Of a stretch of DNA of 64,000 nt, positions 53,045 through 64,000 are shown in pieces. The notes below the pieces were generated by a model. That model saw nothing but the letters and a program-made list of their open reading frames with translations, was not told the origin of the DNA and did not search any database. How positions within the stretch are numbered: the first letter of the stretch is position 1; each line of letters starts with the position of its first letter. The DNA is from Azolla caroliniana (taxonomy: Eukaryota; Polypodiophyta), in contig JBHGNT010000009.1 of NCBI GenBank assembly GCA_043228905.1, positions 16,058,001 through 16,122,000 on the forward strand. Direction: 5' to 3'. Both the position numbers and the translations under genes were made by a program.

Positions 53045-55675
53045 CACATACAAAAGGAGGAATGATTAAGATACACTAATTAGTGTATAGTTGAGGGTTT
53101 AAGAGATAACCCTAAACCGTTCGCAACACTCTTGTGCAATGACATTGCCCCCATTGGATTAAAGAAATTATGTTTTCTTAACTCATTCATGCCTTCTTGA
53201 GGCATTTCAACATTGCATGTTTTAAAAATTTTGAGATATTTTCATCTTGGAATCGACCAAATATCTCGACCATTTTCTCTATCATGTGTTGCACCACATC
53301 CATTATTTCTTTCTTGCATCATATGCTTCATTTTTTTTTTATCATCATTGCAAAATGTTCGTTGTGCATCACCATCCTCCCCGACCACTCTTTCATTGCA
53401 AATATTAACCCCCCAATATTGGCCCCGATACAAGGAGAAAAAATGCCAAAACTTATCCAATCAAATCTCACTACCCCCACGAGCCTTCGCTCACACAAGT
53501 TAGATGTTGAGGTAGCATCGTGGCCTCATCACCCAAATATGAAGATATGCAATGTACGCAATGAAAACCTAGTGAGATGAATATCACTTACTTACTATAT
53601 GCTCAATGTATAAGGTAATTTGTGAGAAATATGATGACTTGTTAGACAGGCACGATAATGTGAGAGTGTTGTACTCAAATTTCCACCAATAAGGGTCACC
53701 ACATTTGTGCTTGCATTATTTGCATATCGAGAAATTTTACAACAAAGTAGTAACCCCCATGTTAGGAAGGAGTCATGTACAAGATGAGATGTTGATTTGG
53801 TTCCATAGGTTAAATTTGGCATCATCATGGACGATAAAATATCTATTCTATTTTGGTCAAGTTCAACAAAGACATGGTGGAAATACGTTTGTATATGAAT
53901 GTTAAGCAAGGCCATAAAAAACGGACATGAACCAAGCAAGATGACTTGGTTGTTGCCGTTATTGATGAAGAGTTGTGGGAGATGATAGTTGTGATGAGAT
54001 ACGTCGTTGGTCTTCTTAAAGTTGTAATATGGTCCAAATCAGTGGGGAATATGCATAGTGGAATATGAAAATGTATATGAGATTACACAATCACACTCGT
54101 GTGTAAGTGTGTGAATGTGTAAACTAACTATTATTATGTGAATAAATGAGTTAGTGCATGTGTTTTTCACATTAATATGTATATGTGTGTTTGTGTTTTA
54201 ATGCACCCACATGCATTTGAGTACATTCATAGTTGTGCTTGTAAATGTGTGTGCTAATGTGTAACTTTATGTGACATCCTATGTATGCATGGGAATGTGC
54301 CAGTGTTGTTGTGTTTTACGTGTATGTGCGCACATGTTTTATATGTAATTGTATGTATGTGAGTGTATATCTGCAATTGCGTGTAAAAGAAATTATGTGT
54401 GCATGTGTTTATGTGTAATTGTATGCTTTAAATATGAGTTTTAATATAGTTATATGTGTTTGTGTAATTTTTATAAACAACGAAAGGGGGGTGTTACTTT
54501 AGGCTTAAATTTGATGGCATAATTCATTGGAAATTGAGGGGTATTTGGGGAACATAAAGCTCCCCTCCCCCACACACGAGAGTAGGCCCTAGGGTCATGA
54601 CCACAAGTTTTAGGTTTGGCATTGCGTGCCAGTTCCCGACGTTGAACTAATGTGATGGTGGCAACACTTGTTGTATCATATGGGGAGCAATTGGCAAGTT
54701 ACTCTACTCCATCTTCTTTGTTGACCTTTGTCGAGCCATAGATAAGCATCAGCCACCCCCTAATGAACACCATAGGTATGAACAATGGACCTATGAACAA
54801 AATGGCGGAACACCTAGGTATGAACAAAGAACCTAGGGACAATTGAAGATCCCTAGGGACAATTATGAGGTTCGTAGGTCCAAACAAAGGACAAATGGGT
54901 ATTTTTTTGCATAACTTTCTTTCTTGTAGTAATTCCACTCTCTAAAATTTTAGGGAAATAAGACCAAATTTTTACAAATAGTTAAACATGTTACATTGAG
55001 TGTTAGACATTAAGATAAAAATAAGGGGAGGATATCCTTGAGTTTTGGCATGGTGAGTCTACAATTGACAACAAATTGCTTTGATCGTCATTGTACTCCT
55101 ATTTGTCCTCACAATTTGTTATCTTGTGAGTTGAATAATTAATGTTCACACCCATGCATTTGAATTCTGAAAACAATGAAAACGACATAATTTTCTAGCT
55201 CCGCATCAGATAAAAATAGTGGCATCTCTTTTAGTGCCCATGACTACTTTTTCTTTTAGCACATGCTTGATCTTATCCATGCATGGACACCTTATGGTAG
55301 CAATTTTTTTGATGATGTGCTCATATTTCTCCCTTGGTTCATCGTCATTTCTTGTGCATTTGTCACATGTCATTTTCCCTCATTGTCCTTAACATTGTAA
55401 ACTTAATCTTGACTTTTTCAGTTGATCGTCACTTCAATCAAAGTCCTAATTTACAGCAAAACATGAGATTTAGCTACATTTTTCCCTTCGTACATGCCAT
55501 ATTACACGATAGTGTGAGAATTTTGACATGAGGGGCATATGTGGAACAAATTTGTCTTAGCATTTGGATGACATAGTAATTGGAGGAAGTCTCACCTCAT
55601 CTCTTGTATTGAGAGAGATTTAAAATGTCTAGGATAGTAGGAATCTATGGTTGGAAAAGGTTCTACTTTTTTTAT
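53045..55675. other. Intergenic AT-rich DNA
   Basis: No ORF with a recognisable family. 54060-54480 is a simple-sequence-like stretch rich in TGTG, TATG and GTGTAA. I see no gene, RNA or element boundary. Confidence 0.5.
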
Positions 55676-55683
55676 ATTTGGAG

Positions 55684-55958
55684 CATAGTACGTAATATTC
55701 GTGTTCATTAGCCCAAACATTCGTTTTCATACGTATGCTGCATGCAAACGAATGCGTATGTTATTAAAACATTCTTGTGTTTTTTTTTTTATTACACTTT
55801 TTACCTTAACTTTCTTACCCTATAAAAAAATTATCTTATGATAAATAATGAGTGCAAAAGTATGGTATTTACCATACTTATAGGGTGTTTTTCTTACGCG
55901 AATGATAAGAATGTTCGCGAATGCGAATGCACAAATGGTGCGTATGCTTCGTACTATG
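55684..55958. mobile_element. hAT-type MITE with 8-bp target duplication
   Basis: 275 bp with 9-bp terminal inverted repeats CATAGTACG and CGTACTATG, flanked by a perfect 8-bp direct repeat ATTTGGAG (55676-55683 and 55959-55966). An 8-bp duplication is the hallmark of hAT transposition. It has no coding capacity. Internal GAATGCG and CGTATGC motifs recur near both ends. Confidence 0.85.
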
Positions 55959-55966
55959 ATTTGGAG

Positions 55967-57565
55967 TATCTATTGGGAGTGAATATTAAGAATGCTAAAT
56001 AAATTAAATGGACGACTGGCAAGTTGAGGGATGGATACATGTATTGTAAGTCACAATCTTGGCCATTTCGTGTGTGTTTTAAAGATGTATAATGTATTAT
56101 GGAACCCATATTGGATTATATCTATTGTCATTGTGACCATGGACCAAGAAGGCTTTGTATTCTATTTTGCAACCTCTTCGATATTTGTTATGGAGAAACA
56201 AGGACAAAATGGGAATCCGTAGGTGGGGAGGAAGGGGGACAATATCAAACTTATCTACACATAAGACTCATAGATTTTGTCATTATTGCAAGATGTGTTT
56301 CACACTCACAACTGTGGATATCAATTCTCCAATATTTCATTAAGAAAGTAGGTGTAACACATATGAGGACAATAATTAAGGTGGCAAATACTTAATTGAA
56401 GTGCTCCACTCAAAAAAATTCATTCTTCATGTGCTCAACACTTGGTTGTTAGGTACTCTCCTTGATTTTTGGGCCATCATCTAAACAAGGGCATTGTTAC
56501 CTATGTCTTTTCATTAATTATGTTACCATAGAAATGAGAAATTGTGCTCTCAATTGGATCGCGGTTTTTTAGGGTTCAAAGGAGTGGGATGTAGTTGATG
56601 GTCAATCTTAGAGAAATTTTGGATTTTGTTAACACGCCACAACAACAATGCATCCTACCAAATTATGGGTGTATTCAGTAGCAACTACAATTGATAACCT
56701 TGATGCAACGTCGTTTACCTATATAAATTGAAGAGCAACCATGGATAGATTGGTGTTTACAAGATTAGACTCAATAATTAAAAGTGACTATTAATCTCTT
56801 GTACCAATGCTCAATTGAGTCTCCCCGATGGCTATCTTCTAAATATGAACAAGAATAAAAGGTACATAACTTTGATTATGAATTGTTGCAAATCCTCAAA
56901 CATAGTTTGCATTCTCAATTGTCACTTGTAGCAAAGGTCTTCAATTGGAGATTGTTTGTTGATAAGGGGTTTTACCTTTGGGATTAGTCAAACATGGACT
57001 AGCAATAGGCAAAGTTTCTTTTGCATTGTTCAAGTGGGAGATAGTACCTCATCACTTCATATAACGTTCAATTGCTTGTTGGATTTGGGGTGATCTTTTT
57101 CAAATTTGGCCAATAAGCATTCACATAACCCAACCCGAACAGTAGTGATGGAGTTCATTTTCCTCTTTTTGAGATATTGGGTATTGCATCATAGTTAGAG
57201 TATGCACAACGCTTTTATGTTTGATTTAAGGCATGAAGTCCAAGCATTTCTTGCCTATTGTCAAATCAACACGTCCCACTACCCATATCGAGGGACACCA
57301 CTTAATTTTATTGGATGTTTCCACCAAAAAACAAGAGTTTCTTTGGATTAATTATCAGAATCTTGAGATCTTTGATCTCATAAAAATAATCTTTTTAGTT
57401 GATCTCATTAGACTAAAGCGGATTTTTTGCTTTCTTCTCTCCTAAGAAGATAATAGATTACATCTTTAATCCTAGCAAGTTTCCTTCTTGTATTTGGAAT
57501 GTTGCAACTAGTGTTCCAAGATGAAACAATTGAAGAAATGTTTTATCAAATCTAGACATCATCCC
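55967..57565. other. Intergenic, no gene recognised
   Basis: AT-rich with short unconvincing ORFs. No splice-consistent gene, motif or repeat pair was found. Confidence 0.45.
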
Positions 57566-57752
57566 AAGTCATTTGCAACTAGACTACCACTAAATTTCAT
57601 GTATAACCTTAGTATGTGCCAACCTTGGATTAGTTTCTAAAAATACCAGAAGAACATTAAGTCATTTGCAACTAGACTACCACTCAATTTCATGTATAAC
57701 CTTAGTATGTGCTACCCTTGGGATTAGTTTCTAAAAATACCAGAAGAACATT
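57566..57752. repeat. Near-perfect 93-bp tandem duplication
   Basis: 57566-57658 is repeated at 57659-57752 with only a few differences. Confidence 0.88.
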
Positions 57753-58597
57753 TCAAACATTTTGTATGAATCATCATAATACAGCAGATACACAAACCCA
57801 TACCACATTGTTGGAGAAAGTCTTGTTTCCTCTATTATGTTGGATACTTTCTCAATCTATATATATAGATTAGATATATAGATACACGAAACACATAAAC
57901 ATCACTTCTATACATGACTAAACGGCTTATCACTTCATAAGAAGCAGAAAAATAACCTAAACTTGAATGAGAGCTTTGCACAAATTGAAAACAGTTGTCC
58001 AGAAAACCCTATTGCACATGCCTGGCCTGTCTCTAGTATCTACCAGAATATCTTGGGTTTGACAATCTCCAATGAACGCCATTCAGCAAGCTAATAGAAT
58101 GACACCATTATCACTCTTCTGAATTGTGCTCTACAGGTATTCTTCACACAGGCACTGCTTTCTGCAATCTCCAAGGTATAATAATTGTTTGGTACACTTT
58201 CTATTGATACTAAGTCATGCTTCAAGGCTGCAGATATAAATCCACCTTTCAAGCAATTGATTCAAAGCTCCACTGAGAAAACGCCTCACTATGATCTTCA
58301 TTGTTCATCACATGAAGATGTATAATTCACAAAGTAGATTGCCAAAAACCTTGCTGGAACAATCCAATTGATCAAGGATTCATGGACACAACAGCCTCAC
58401 TAAACATTCAAGAGTCAATTAACATAAAATAGTTGTGACAGAAACACATTCTATAATAACACAACAAAATGAACTTTCAAATGCTGGATTATCTTCACTT
58501 ACACTACAAAAATTTGCAATAAATACTCAATTATCGATGTCCAGAACATTTTTAGTCAATTCTTCAATACTAAAAAAAAAATCTCTTCTGGTTCACT
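57753..58597. other. Downstream flank of RPL35
   Basis: Probably holds the 3' UTR of the minus-strand RPL35 gene near its right end. No other gene recognised. Confidence 0.4.
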
Positions 58598-60235
58598 CAG
58601 TCTTTCAGTGCATACTTCCTCTTGGGGAAATAGGTATCCTTCTTCTTTTGCTTCTCAGTCTTCATGCTTGCCTGAAGAATAAAACAGATACATAATTGAT
58701 TGTAAAAAAGTGGAGGAGGAGGAAGAGATTACTGAAAGACAGACAAAGAGGAAAGACAGACAAAGAGGGATAGTGTATTCACCTGGTGCTTGGTTAAGCG
58801 TCTTCTAATAGCTCTTGTCTTCTTTGGACGCAGATCTAGAGGGAGCAATTTAGCTTTCTTGTAGGCTTCCCTGAGGGCTGCCTTCTGGTTTTGAGAAAGC
58901 ACTGTCAGAACCTGAGCTATGGAGAGCCTCACAACCTTGCTGCAAGAAAGTAGTGTAAGCACGAGCACTATAAAATGAAATCATCTAAAAGTTCACTTTA
59001 CCTACATTTTCATGATATACAGATCTATCAGCAAACACAGCTTATAAAAACTGTATTACACTTAGATTCATTAATGAGATATGGAAGTCATGAGCAAACA
59101 CTGCTCATCAAGCAGCACATTACGAAGGAATAGTCTACAAACACTACTTTGGAGATGCTACATGTTTTAACTTCACAGATGAGAAATTGATATCCACCAG
59201 CATACGTTTCCATCAAGCAACCGATTGATGGCAATGATTTATAAACATGAGGAAGCATTGCTTGAGCACTACTAGGTGAAGTTTCAGCTTTGTTATTGGA
59301 AAACACAGTTCATCAAGTAAATGACTCTACAGCCAAGTTTCAGCTTTGTTATTGGAAAACACAGTTCATCAAGCAAATGACTCTACAGCCACCTTCAAAA
59401 GGCCAATTAAATATCTTTTCCCTGCCATACTAACATGTATTCATAGACTTCTCATTGAAACATTGTTAAAACCATTATTAGAAGTCTTTTCCGGCCTAGA
59501 CTCGAGGCAATCCGTGAAACAGCGAAGGTGATAAATGCTTCCAAAACTGAAACTCATTTTAAGGTTTTCCCTGGTTCTTAAGTCTCTCTAAACACGAGCT
59601 ACATATACGAGGAGAAGAATGAAGGGCATTTGGTCGTTACTTACATCTTCGAAAGCTTGTTAGGAGCACCACCGGTAACCTTAGCCACTCTTAGAAGTGC
59701 CAACTCCGCCTTGAGCTCCTTCAATTGACCTTGAAGCTCGACCTTGCTCTTGGACCGAAGCTCGTGAACCTTGACCTTGGCTGTGCGAAAGAAAGAAGAA
59801 AGGAAAAGTGTCATTTTCCACAGAAACTATCAAAATCCCGTCTTACGAAGACGAGATTTCCTCCATCGGATGAAACAGAAAATACAAACAATCACTACGT
59901 TGAAAGCAGATATAAACAAAATGCATGATGAAGAGAAACTATGAGGGAGGGAAGAGGGCCAGATGAGCAAAGAAATGGATAGCATCACCAAAACGCCGGT
60001 ACAAAAATGAAAACCCTGACAATTTTCATCAGGCGAAGAAGAAAAACAATCAATTCTCTATGTTGCATTATTCAAGAGAACAATCGGACAGGCTGTGATC
60101 TTCAAGATTCACTGAGAGAGAGAGAGATGGAGATGCTAAATCAGTCCATAAGAGTTACAAAAAACGAGGGACAAGAGGAACAGAGGAACAGAGATGCTGA
60201 AGTGAAGAGAAACTGAAAAAAGCTTACTTACCCAT
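58598..60235 (-). CDS. RPL35: 60S ribosomal protein L35 (uL29), cytosolic
   Basis: A four-exon gene with GT-AG introns: 60232-60235 (only ATGG), 59645-59780, 58783-58939 and 58598-58672, giving exactly 123 residues, the usual plant length. Recognisable stretches: [76 protein letters not shown] and [11 protein letters not shown] at the C-terminus. uL29 sits at the exit of the large-subunit polypeptide tunnel and helps dock factors that meet the nascent chain. The tiny first exon (Met plus one base) is typical of plant ribosomal protein genes. A telo-box (AAACCCTA, minus strand at 60340-60347) lies upstream, as is common in ribosomal protein promoters. The gene looks intact. Confidence 0.95.
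59279..59390. repeat. 56-bp tandem duplication in RPL35 intron 2
   Basis: 59279-59334 is repeated at 59335-59390 with one visible difference (AAGTAAATG versus AAGCAAATG). Confidence 0.9.
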
Positions 60236-60339
60236 GGAGATGGCGATGGAGAAACGAAGCGATCGATGAAGAGAGAAGGAAGGAAGGAAGGAAGGAAGGA
60301 AGATGGTTCTCTGCGAAGACTTTGAGGCTTTAAGGGAAT

Positions 60340-60347
60340 TAGGGTTT
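60340..60347 (-). promoter_or_regulatory. Telo-box in RPL35 promoter
   Basis: AAACCCTA on the minus strand, about 105 bases upstream of the start codon. Telo-boxes are widespread in plant ribosomal protein promoters. Confidence 0.5.
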
Positions 60348-60428
60348 CAGACGACTGGTTACCGGCTGCAGCCAGTAACCAACCTTCTTAACGCTTTCAC
60401 CAGCGATAATAAGAGGCCATTCCCACGT

Positions 60429-60552
60429 AATATATATATATATATATATATTATGTATGTATGTATGTATGTATGTATGTATGTATACGCACCTCTATGT
60501 ATGTATGTATGTATTTACGCATGCATGTATGTATGTACGTATGTATGTATTG
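60429..60552. repeat. AT and ATGT microsatellites upstream of RPL35
   Basis: An AT tract (about 60429-60451) is followed by an interrupted array of GTAT/ATGT tetramers up to about 60552. Confidence 0.9.
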
Positions 60553-60980
60553 CTTGCAATTTGTGAGCCAAAACTATGTTTTGTGGAGTTTGGTTTGGAA
60601 GGTGTACGTTAACTATTTGTTGGGTGCTATTTGAATCACACAAAGACAAACGCGCAATGTCGACCAACATTTGCACTCTTTGTATGCTTTCCTATTGCTC
60701 TCGAATCAATGTTTTCATATTTCCTTGTGAATTGGCATGTCATGCAACGAGGAATGTGCTCAGGCTCGCTCACAGCAGATGACTAATTGAGCTTACTTGG
60801 AATTGCAAGTAGTATAATGATAGAATGTAAACCACGAACATGTTTATAGAATGTGTTCCTTCCCCATCCGTTTCCATTTGACATGTTAGCCATCATAGCA
60901 ACAGTGATTGCATCAAGAAACCTAGAATCATTGATTACTCATGAAACTATTTCACCTACCATCAAAATCAATGTGCATAA
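60553..60980. other. Intergenic
   Basis: No gene or repeat pair recognised. Confidence 0.4.
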
Positions 60981-61330
60981 TGTTACAAGCGTAACCATAA
61001 CTTATCTTGTGTAGTTTTTTGTGCACAGGGATAAGGGTGTGAGGGTTAATAGAGAATATAAAGAAGGGAGGACTACTTTTAATCCTATGGATTGAGAGAA
61101 CCCCTAAGGGCCAAGTATGACCTTGCATGGAGAACTTAGGTTTGGCTATAAATGTGAAGCCCAACTAACTTCATTGGGGGATCATTCACTTATGTTGAGA
61201 TTGTGATCTTGTGTGAATAAACTCTTGTGGTGAGAACATCCGAGCAAATTTCGAATGTTTCTTGTTGGGTGGATCAACACCCTTCTTTCTCTATGTGTCT
61301 CTTTCTCTTTGGGTGGATATATCCATGACA
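60981..61330 (+). repeat. LTR of a plus-strand gypsy-C relative
   Basis: TGTTACAAGCG to CATGACA. It shares, in order, GTGTGAGGGTTAA, AAAGAAGGG-AGGA, TACTTTTAATCCT and GCTATAAAT with the reverse complement of the gypsy-C LTRs. A PBS follows two bases later (TGGTATCCGAGC, 61333-61344), so this is a 5' LTR. Confidence 0.72.
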
Positions 61331-62100
61331 ATTGGTATCCGAGCGAGTTTCTAATGTTTCTTTTGTTGATTTTTTTTTTCTAATGATGATTATCTATCTA
61401 TCATTCAAGGGCCGTATCCACGAAATATGTCAACAAATAAACTTCAATATTTCCGTTCCATTCATCAACACTTTTTCTTTTTGTTATGTTCTTTCTTCTC
61501 TCTTGGTTATACATGTTGAACTCATTATTCTTATTAAATAATGTTTCGTTGGTCATATTTTATGCATTTAAATCATATACGCATTGTGTATGTGTATGAG
61601 GTGTATACCTCTATAACGTATTATATACACTGCTACGTTATTCAAAATTCTCAATATACATTATTTGTGTGTGATGTGTGTATCGTATGCGTATGAGGTA
61701 AATACCTCAATTGTGCATTGTGTACACTTATATGGGCGTTGCGTGTGCATAGAATCCAAAGGCCTCAATTGCATATCATAATTACATTGTCACTGGTTTT
61801 TGTCTTCATTTAGGATTCTTTTATGCAAACGTATATGTGATCTTATACATGTCACATACACATGTACTTTTTCTGATGGTGTCCTCTTTAAGGTTTAGGA
61901 TCGCGGTGGTCGTCTTCGCATTTTTATGGGGAAGGTTTGGTCATCATCTTCTTTTAATAAAACATATGTTATTATCCTTTGTCTCCTCAATTGTGCCATA
62001 TGCAATAATGAAACAAGCATGGTCACAATGATGCGCATGCAAGATGCCTTAGACTTTGTCATACACCCATTCGTCATCAATTTGAGGGTGTAAGAGCTCA
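61331..62100 (+). other. Leader relic of the plus-strand gypsy-C relative
   Basis: Starts with the PBS and contains repeated GAGGTNNATACCTC-like and CTCAATTG motifs near 61590-61770, like the leader at 45.6-45.9 kb. No gag follows; the element is truncated. Confidence 0.5.
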
Positions 62101-62307
62101 ACCCAATTCATATCGGGTTGCCCTTACAAAACCCAAATCAAATATCCCTTACTCATTACTTGATTATGGGGTTACCATAAGACCTAGCAATTAGCAACGG
62201 TTTGGTTTGAATCGAACTGAATTGTGAAACCGCGGGTTAACGACTTAACGGTTTAAACAGTTCAATTCGGTTCGGTCCACGTTAGGTTTTTGTGAATGGT
62301 TTGTGGG

Positions 62308-62430
62308 AAGATTAGCATGCAGAGGCTAGAATAGACACAATCGGCTTAGCCGGATAGCAACAGAGAACACAGAGAATCAATGGAGAACACACGGAGAATA
62401 TAGAGTGCTTGGGAGAGACAAAGAGAGAGC
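62308..62430 (-). repeat. Fragment of a copia-G-like LTR
   Basis: Shares AGACACAA-CGGCTT-GCCGGA and AGCAACAGA with the start of the copia-G LTR (51040-51080). Boundaries are unclear. Confidence 0.5.
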
Positions 62431-62721
62431 AGACCACAGAAAGCTCGATTTCTGCCTCGTCTTGGCGTCTTCACGCCTTGCTCATGCTCCTCGACCCGTC
62501 CGGTCCCGCGCACCTCGACCTCCTCGTGAGGCGCATCTCAACTCCCTCGTTATCGTGGCATCAGCGCCCCTCGATCGTCTACGCCTTCATTTTGGTGTCG
62601 GCTTCGGCTGCCCTCTCGTCCGCTCGGCCTTCATGTGATTCGACTCATCCGAATCAACTCATTTGACCGAATAGGCTGTCTCCGATTTGTTCCCGCTCTT
62701 GTCTGAATTGGTTGTCTCCAA

Positions 62722-63888
62722 TTAGTCTTCCTTTTTCAGGCCCTGGACCACATATGCCCATGTCCTGGTTCTGGCCTTTTTCCTTCGGTTGGTTTTGTCC
62801 TTCTTGACTTTGCTGCCTTTGCCACCTGCTCCGATTCTTCTGTATGTGTCGACTTCTTCAGTCGATTCAGCATCTTCTTCGGTTGTCCTCTTGTCCTCAA
62901 CTAGTTCTTTCTCCGGTTCGTCAGCTACTCTCCCCCTCAAGTGTGGCACGTCGAGTGTTGGATACCAAGCATCTTCGAGAAGTGTTGCAACTTGTCCGTC
63001 CCAAGCACCATGGTGAAGATATTGGCCACCTTCCAATCGGTTCGAACATACCGAAGTTCGACTTCACCGCTTAGAACCCGCTCGCGCATAAAGTGATAAT
63101 ACACTTCAATTTGCTTCGTGCGAGCATGGAACACAAGGTTCTTGGCCAGCTACATGTTATTGATGTAATCCCAGTAGATCGGAATCGGTGTGGGAACTTC
63201 GACCTCCAAGTCCTACAACAGCCGCCGAAGCCATATAGCCTCACAAGTTGCGACGGTGGTGCCTCTATACTCAACTTCGGTGCTTGATAATGCCATTGTC
63301 GGGTGCTTCTTGCTACTCCAAGCTACTGCAACACTCCTGAGAGAGAACATGAACCTTGATGTCCTCCGTCGATCCGTGGCATCTCGGGTCTAGTCGGCAT
63401 CAATATAGCTGACTAATTGTTCAATTATACCGTATCGGTACAATGGTTCTCGATCCTTCGTGCCGCTCACATATCACAATATTCGAGTCACGCACTGAAG
63501 GTGCTCAACAGTCAGTCTCTGCATGAGCTTACTTATCACACCGACAGGATAGCTAAGGTCAGTTTGGGTGATAGTTAAATATATGAGGCTCCCTACAATT
63601 TGTCGGAACCATTTCTCATCGCAGGTTGCTCTCGAGTCGGGACGTACCTTTATGTTTCTGTCAAGAGGGGTGGAGACGGTTGGCAATCCGTCATGCCAAA
63701 TTTGAACAACATATTCAACAAGTAATGTCATTGAGATAACAATATGTCATCAGGGGTGTGGATCACTTCGATCTCGAGGAAGTAGTGAAGGTCCCCTAGG
63801 CCTTTTATCTCGAATGCGTCCAACAACTTGGATTTTACTCGACTGATTTTAGCAAGGTCGGGTTTGGTGACGACCAGGTCGTCTGCAT
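62722..63888 (-). pseudogene. pol: Copia RT-RNase H relic (copia-I) with basic C-terminal tail
   Basis: On the minus strand from the right: RT after the YADDLVV catalytic motif (KPDLAKISRVKSKLLDAFEI and KGLGDLHYFLEIEVI), RT C-terminus (RQIVGSLIYLTITQTDLSYP), RNase H with IYWDYINNMQLAKNLVFHAR and KQIEVYYHFMRERVL, then a tail of about 80 residues after the usual end, rich in Lys and Arg (KGSKVKKDKTNRRKKARTRT), ending at TAA/TAG near 62722. Frames are broken several times. The RT part is related to copia-F (shared GSLIYLTIT). Confidence 0.8.
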
Positions 63889-64000
63889 ATTGATTTGTTC
63901 GTTCTGCTTGGCCGTCTGTTTGTAGGTGGTAGCCGGAGGAGAGGTTACAAGTGACCTTGAGCATTTTAAAGAGGTGCTTCTAGAATTTCTAGACGAACTA
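63889..64000 (-). pseudogene. pol: Gypsy integrase fragment at window edge, fused in frame to copia RT
   Basis: Reads MLKVTCNLSSGYHLQTDGQA then ERTNQ, the gypsy-1/gypsy-2 integrase motif around the catalytic Glu region, and passes directly without a stop into copia RT (YADDLVV). It continues beyond the window on the right. Confidence 0.82.

Noticed and set aside
54699-54938. Minus-strand ORF of 79 codons
   Set aside because: No motif, no homologous repeat in the window and no splice support.
62210-62280. Inverted repeat CGAACTGAATTG with CAATTCGGTTCG as a transposon end pair
   Set aside because: The arms are imperfect, only about 35 bases apart, and no target duplication is visible; a simple hairpin is the safer description.

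Overview
This is a repeat-dominated window from a plant nuclear genome. The evidence is spliced genes with GT-AG introns (a MATH-BTB adaptor gene and a 60S ribosomal protein L35 gene), copia elements primed by the initiator-Met tRNA half-molecule site, and chromodomain Ty3/gypsy elements. At least two thirds of the bases are LTR retrotransposons or their relics. One gypsy lineage has a gag and integrase that look more like fungal and vertebrate chromoviruses than seed-plant ones. That hints at a non-seed plant such as a fern or lycophyte, but this is inference only.

Layout. 1-0.63 kb: decayed coding relic. 0.95-7.47 kb: a host segment duplicated in tandem; unit 1 carries a solo LTR (1134-1556) and unit 2 a complete minus-strand copia element (copia-A, 1715-7079). 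7.5-8.87 kb: five 3' exons of an unrecognised host gene on the minus strand. 9.43-20.36 kb: copia-B (minus), split by a young, nearly intact gypsy element (gypsy-1, 12519-18185). 20.45-23.47 kb: plus-strand gypsy gag-protease relic, joined to a 3' copia fragment (23.48-24.64 kb) and a second copia fragment (24.64-26.52 kb) that carries its own solo LTR. 27.2-28.9 kb: minus-strand LINE relic. 30.0-34.5 kb: MATH-BTB gene (minus) with a long leader. 35.6-46.6 kb: a broken gypsy element (gypsy-C, minus) holding a fragment of another gypsy and a nested gypsy-2 (38789-44132). 46.6-53.0 kb: fragments of three copia elements, an LTR piece and a tRNA-derived SINE-like sequence. 53-58.6 kb: AT-rich intergenic DNA with a hAT-type MITE. 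58.6-60.2 kb: RPL35 (minus). 61-64 kb: LTR and leader of a gypsy-C relative, a copia RT/RNase H relic, and an in-frame copia-gypsy chimera at the right edge.

The host genes have no evident functional link: a Cullin-3 adaptor, a ribosomal protein and an unknown gene. The retroelement biology is more informative. The most interesting observation is that gypsy-1 and gypsy-2 lack a recognisable tRNA primer site after the 5' LTR. Instead they carry a conserved 12-base sequence complementary to the predicted 5' end of their own transcript, which suggests Tf1-like self-priming. The outer end of the same LTRs contains an antisense tRNA-like segment with A-box and B-box matches.
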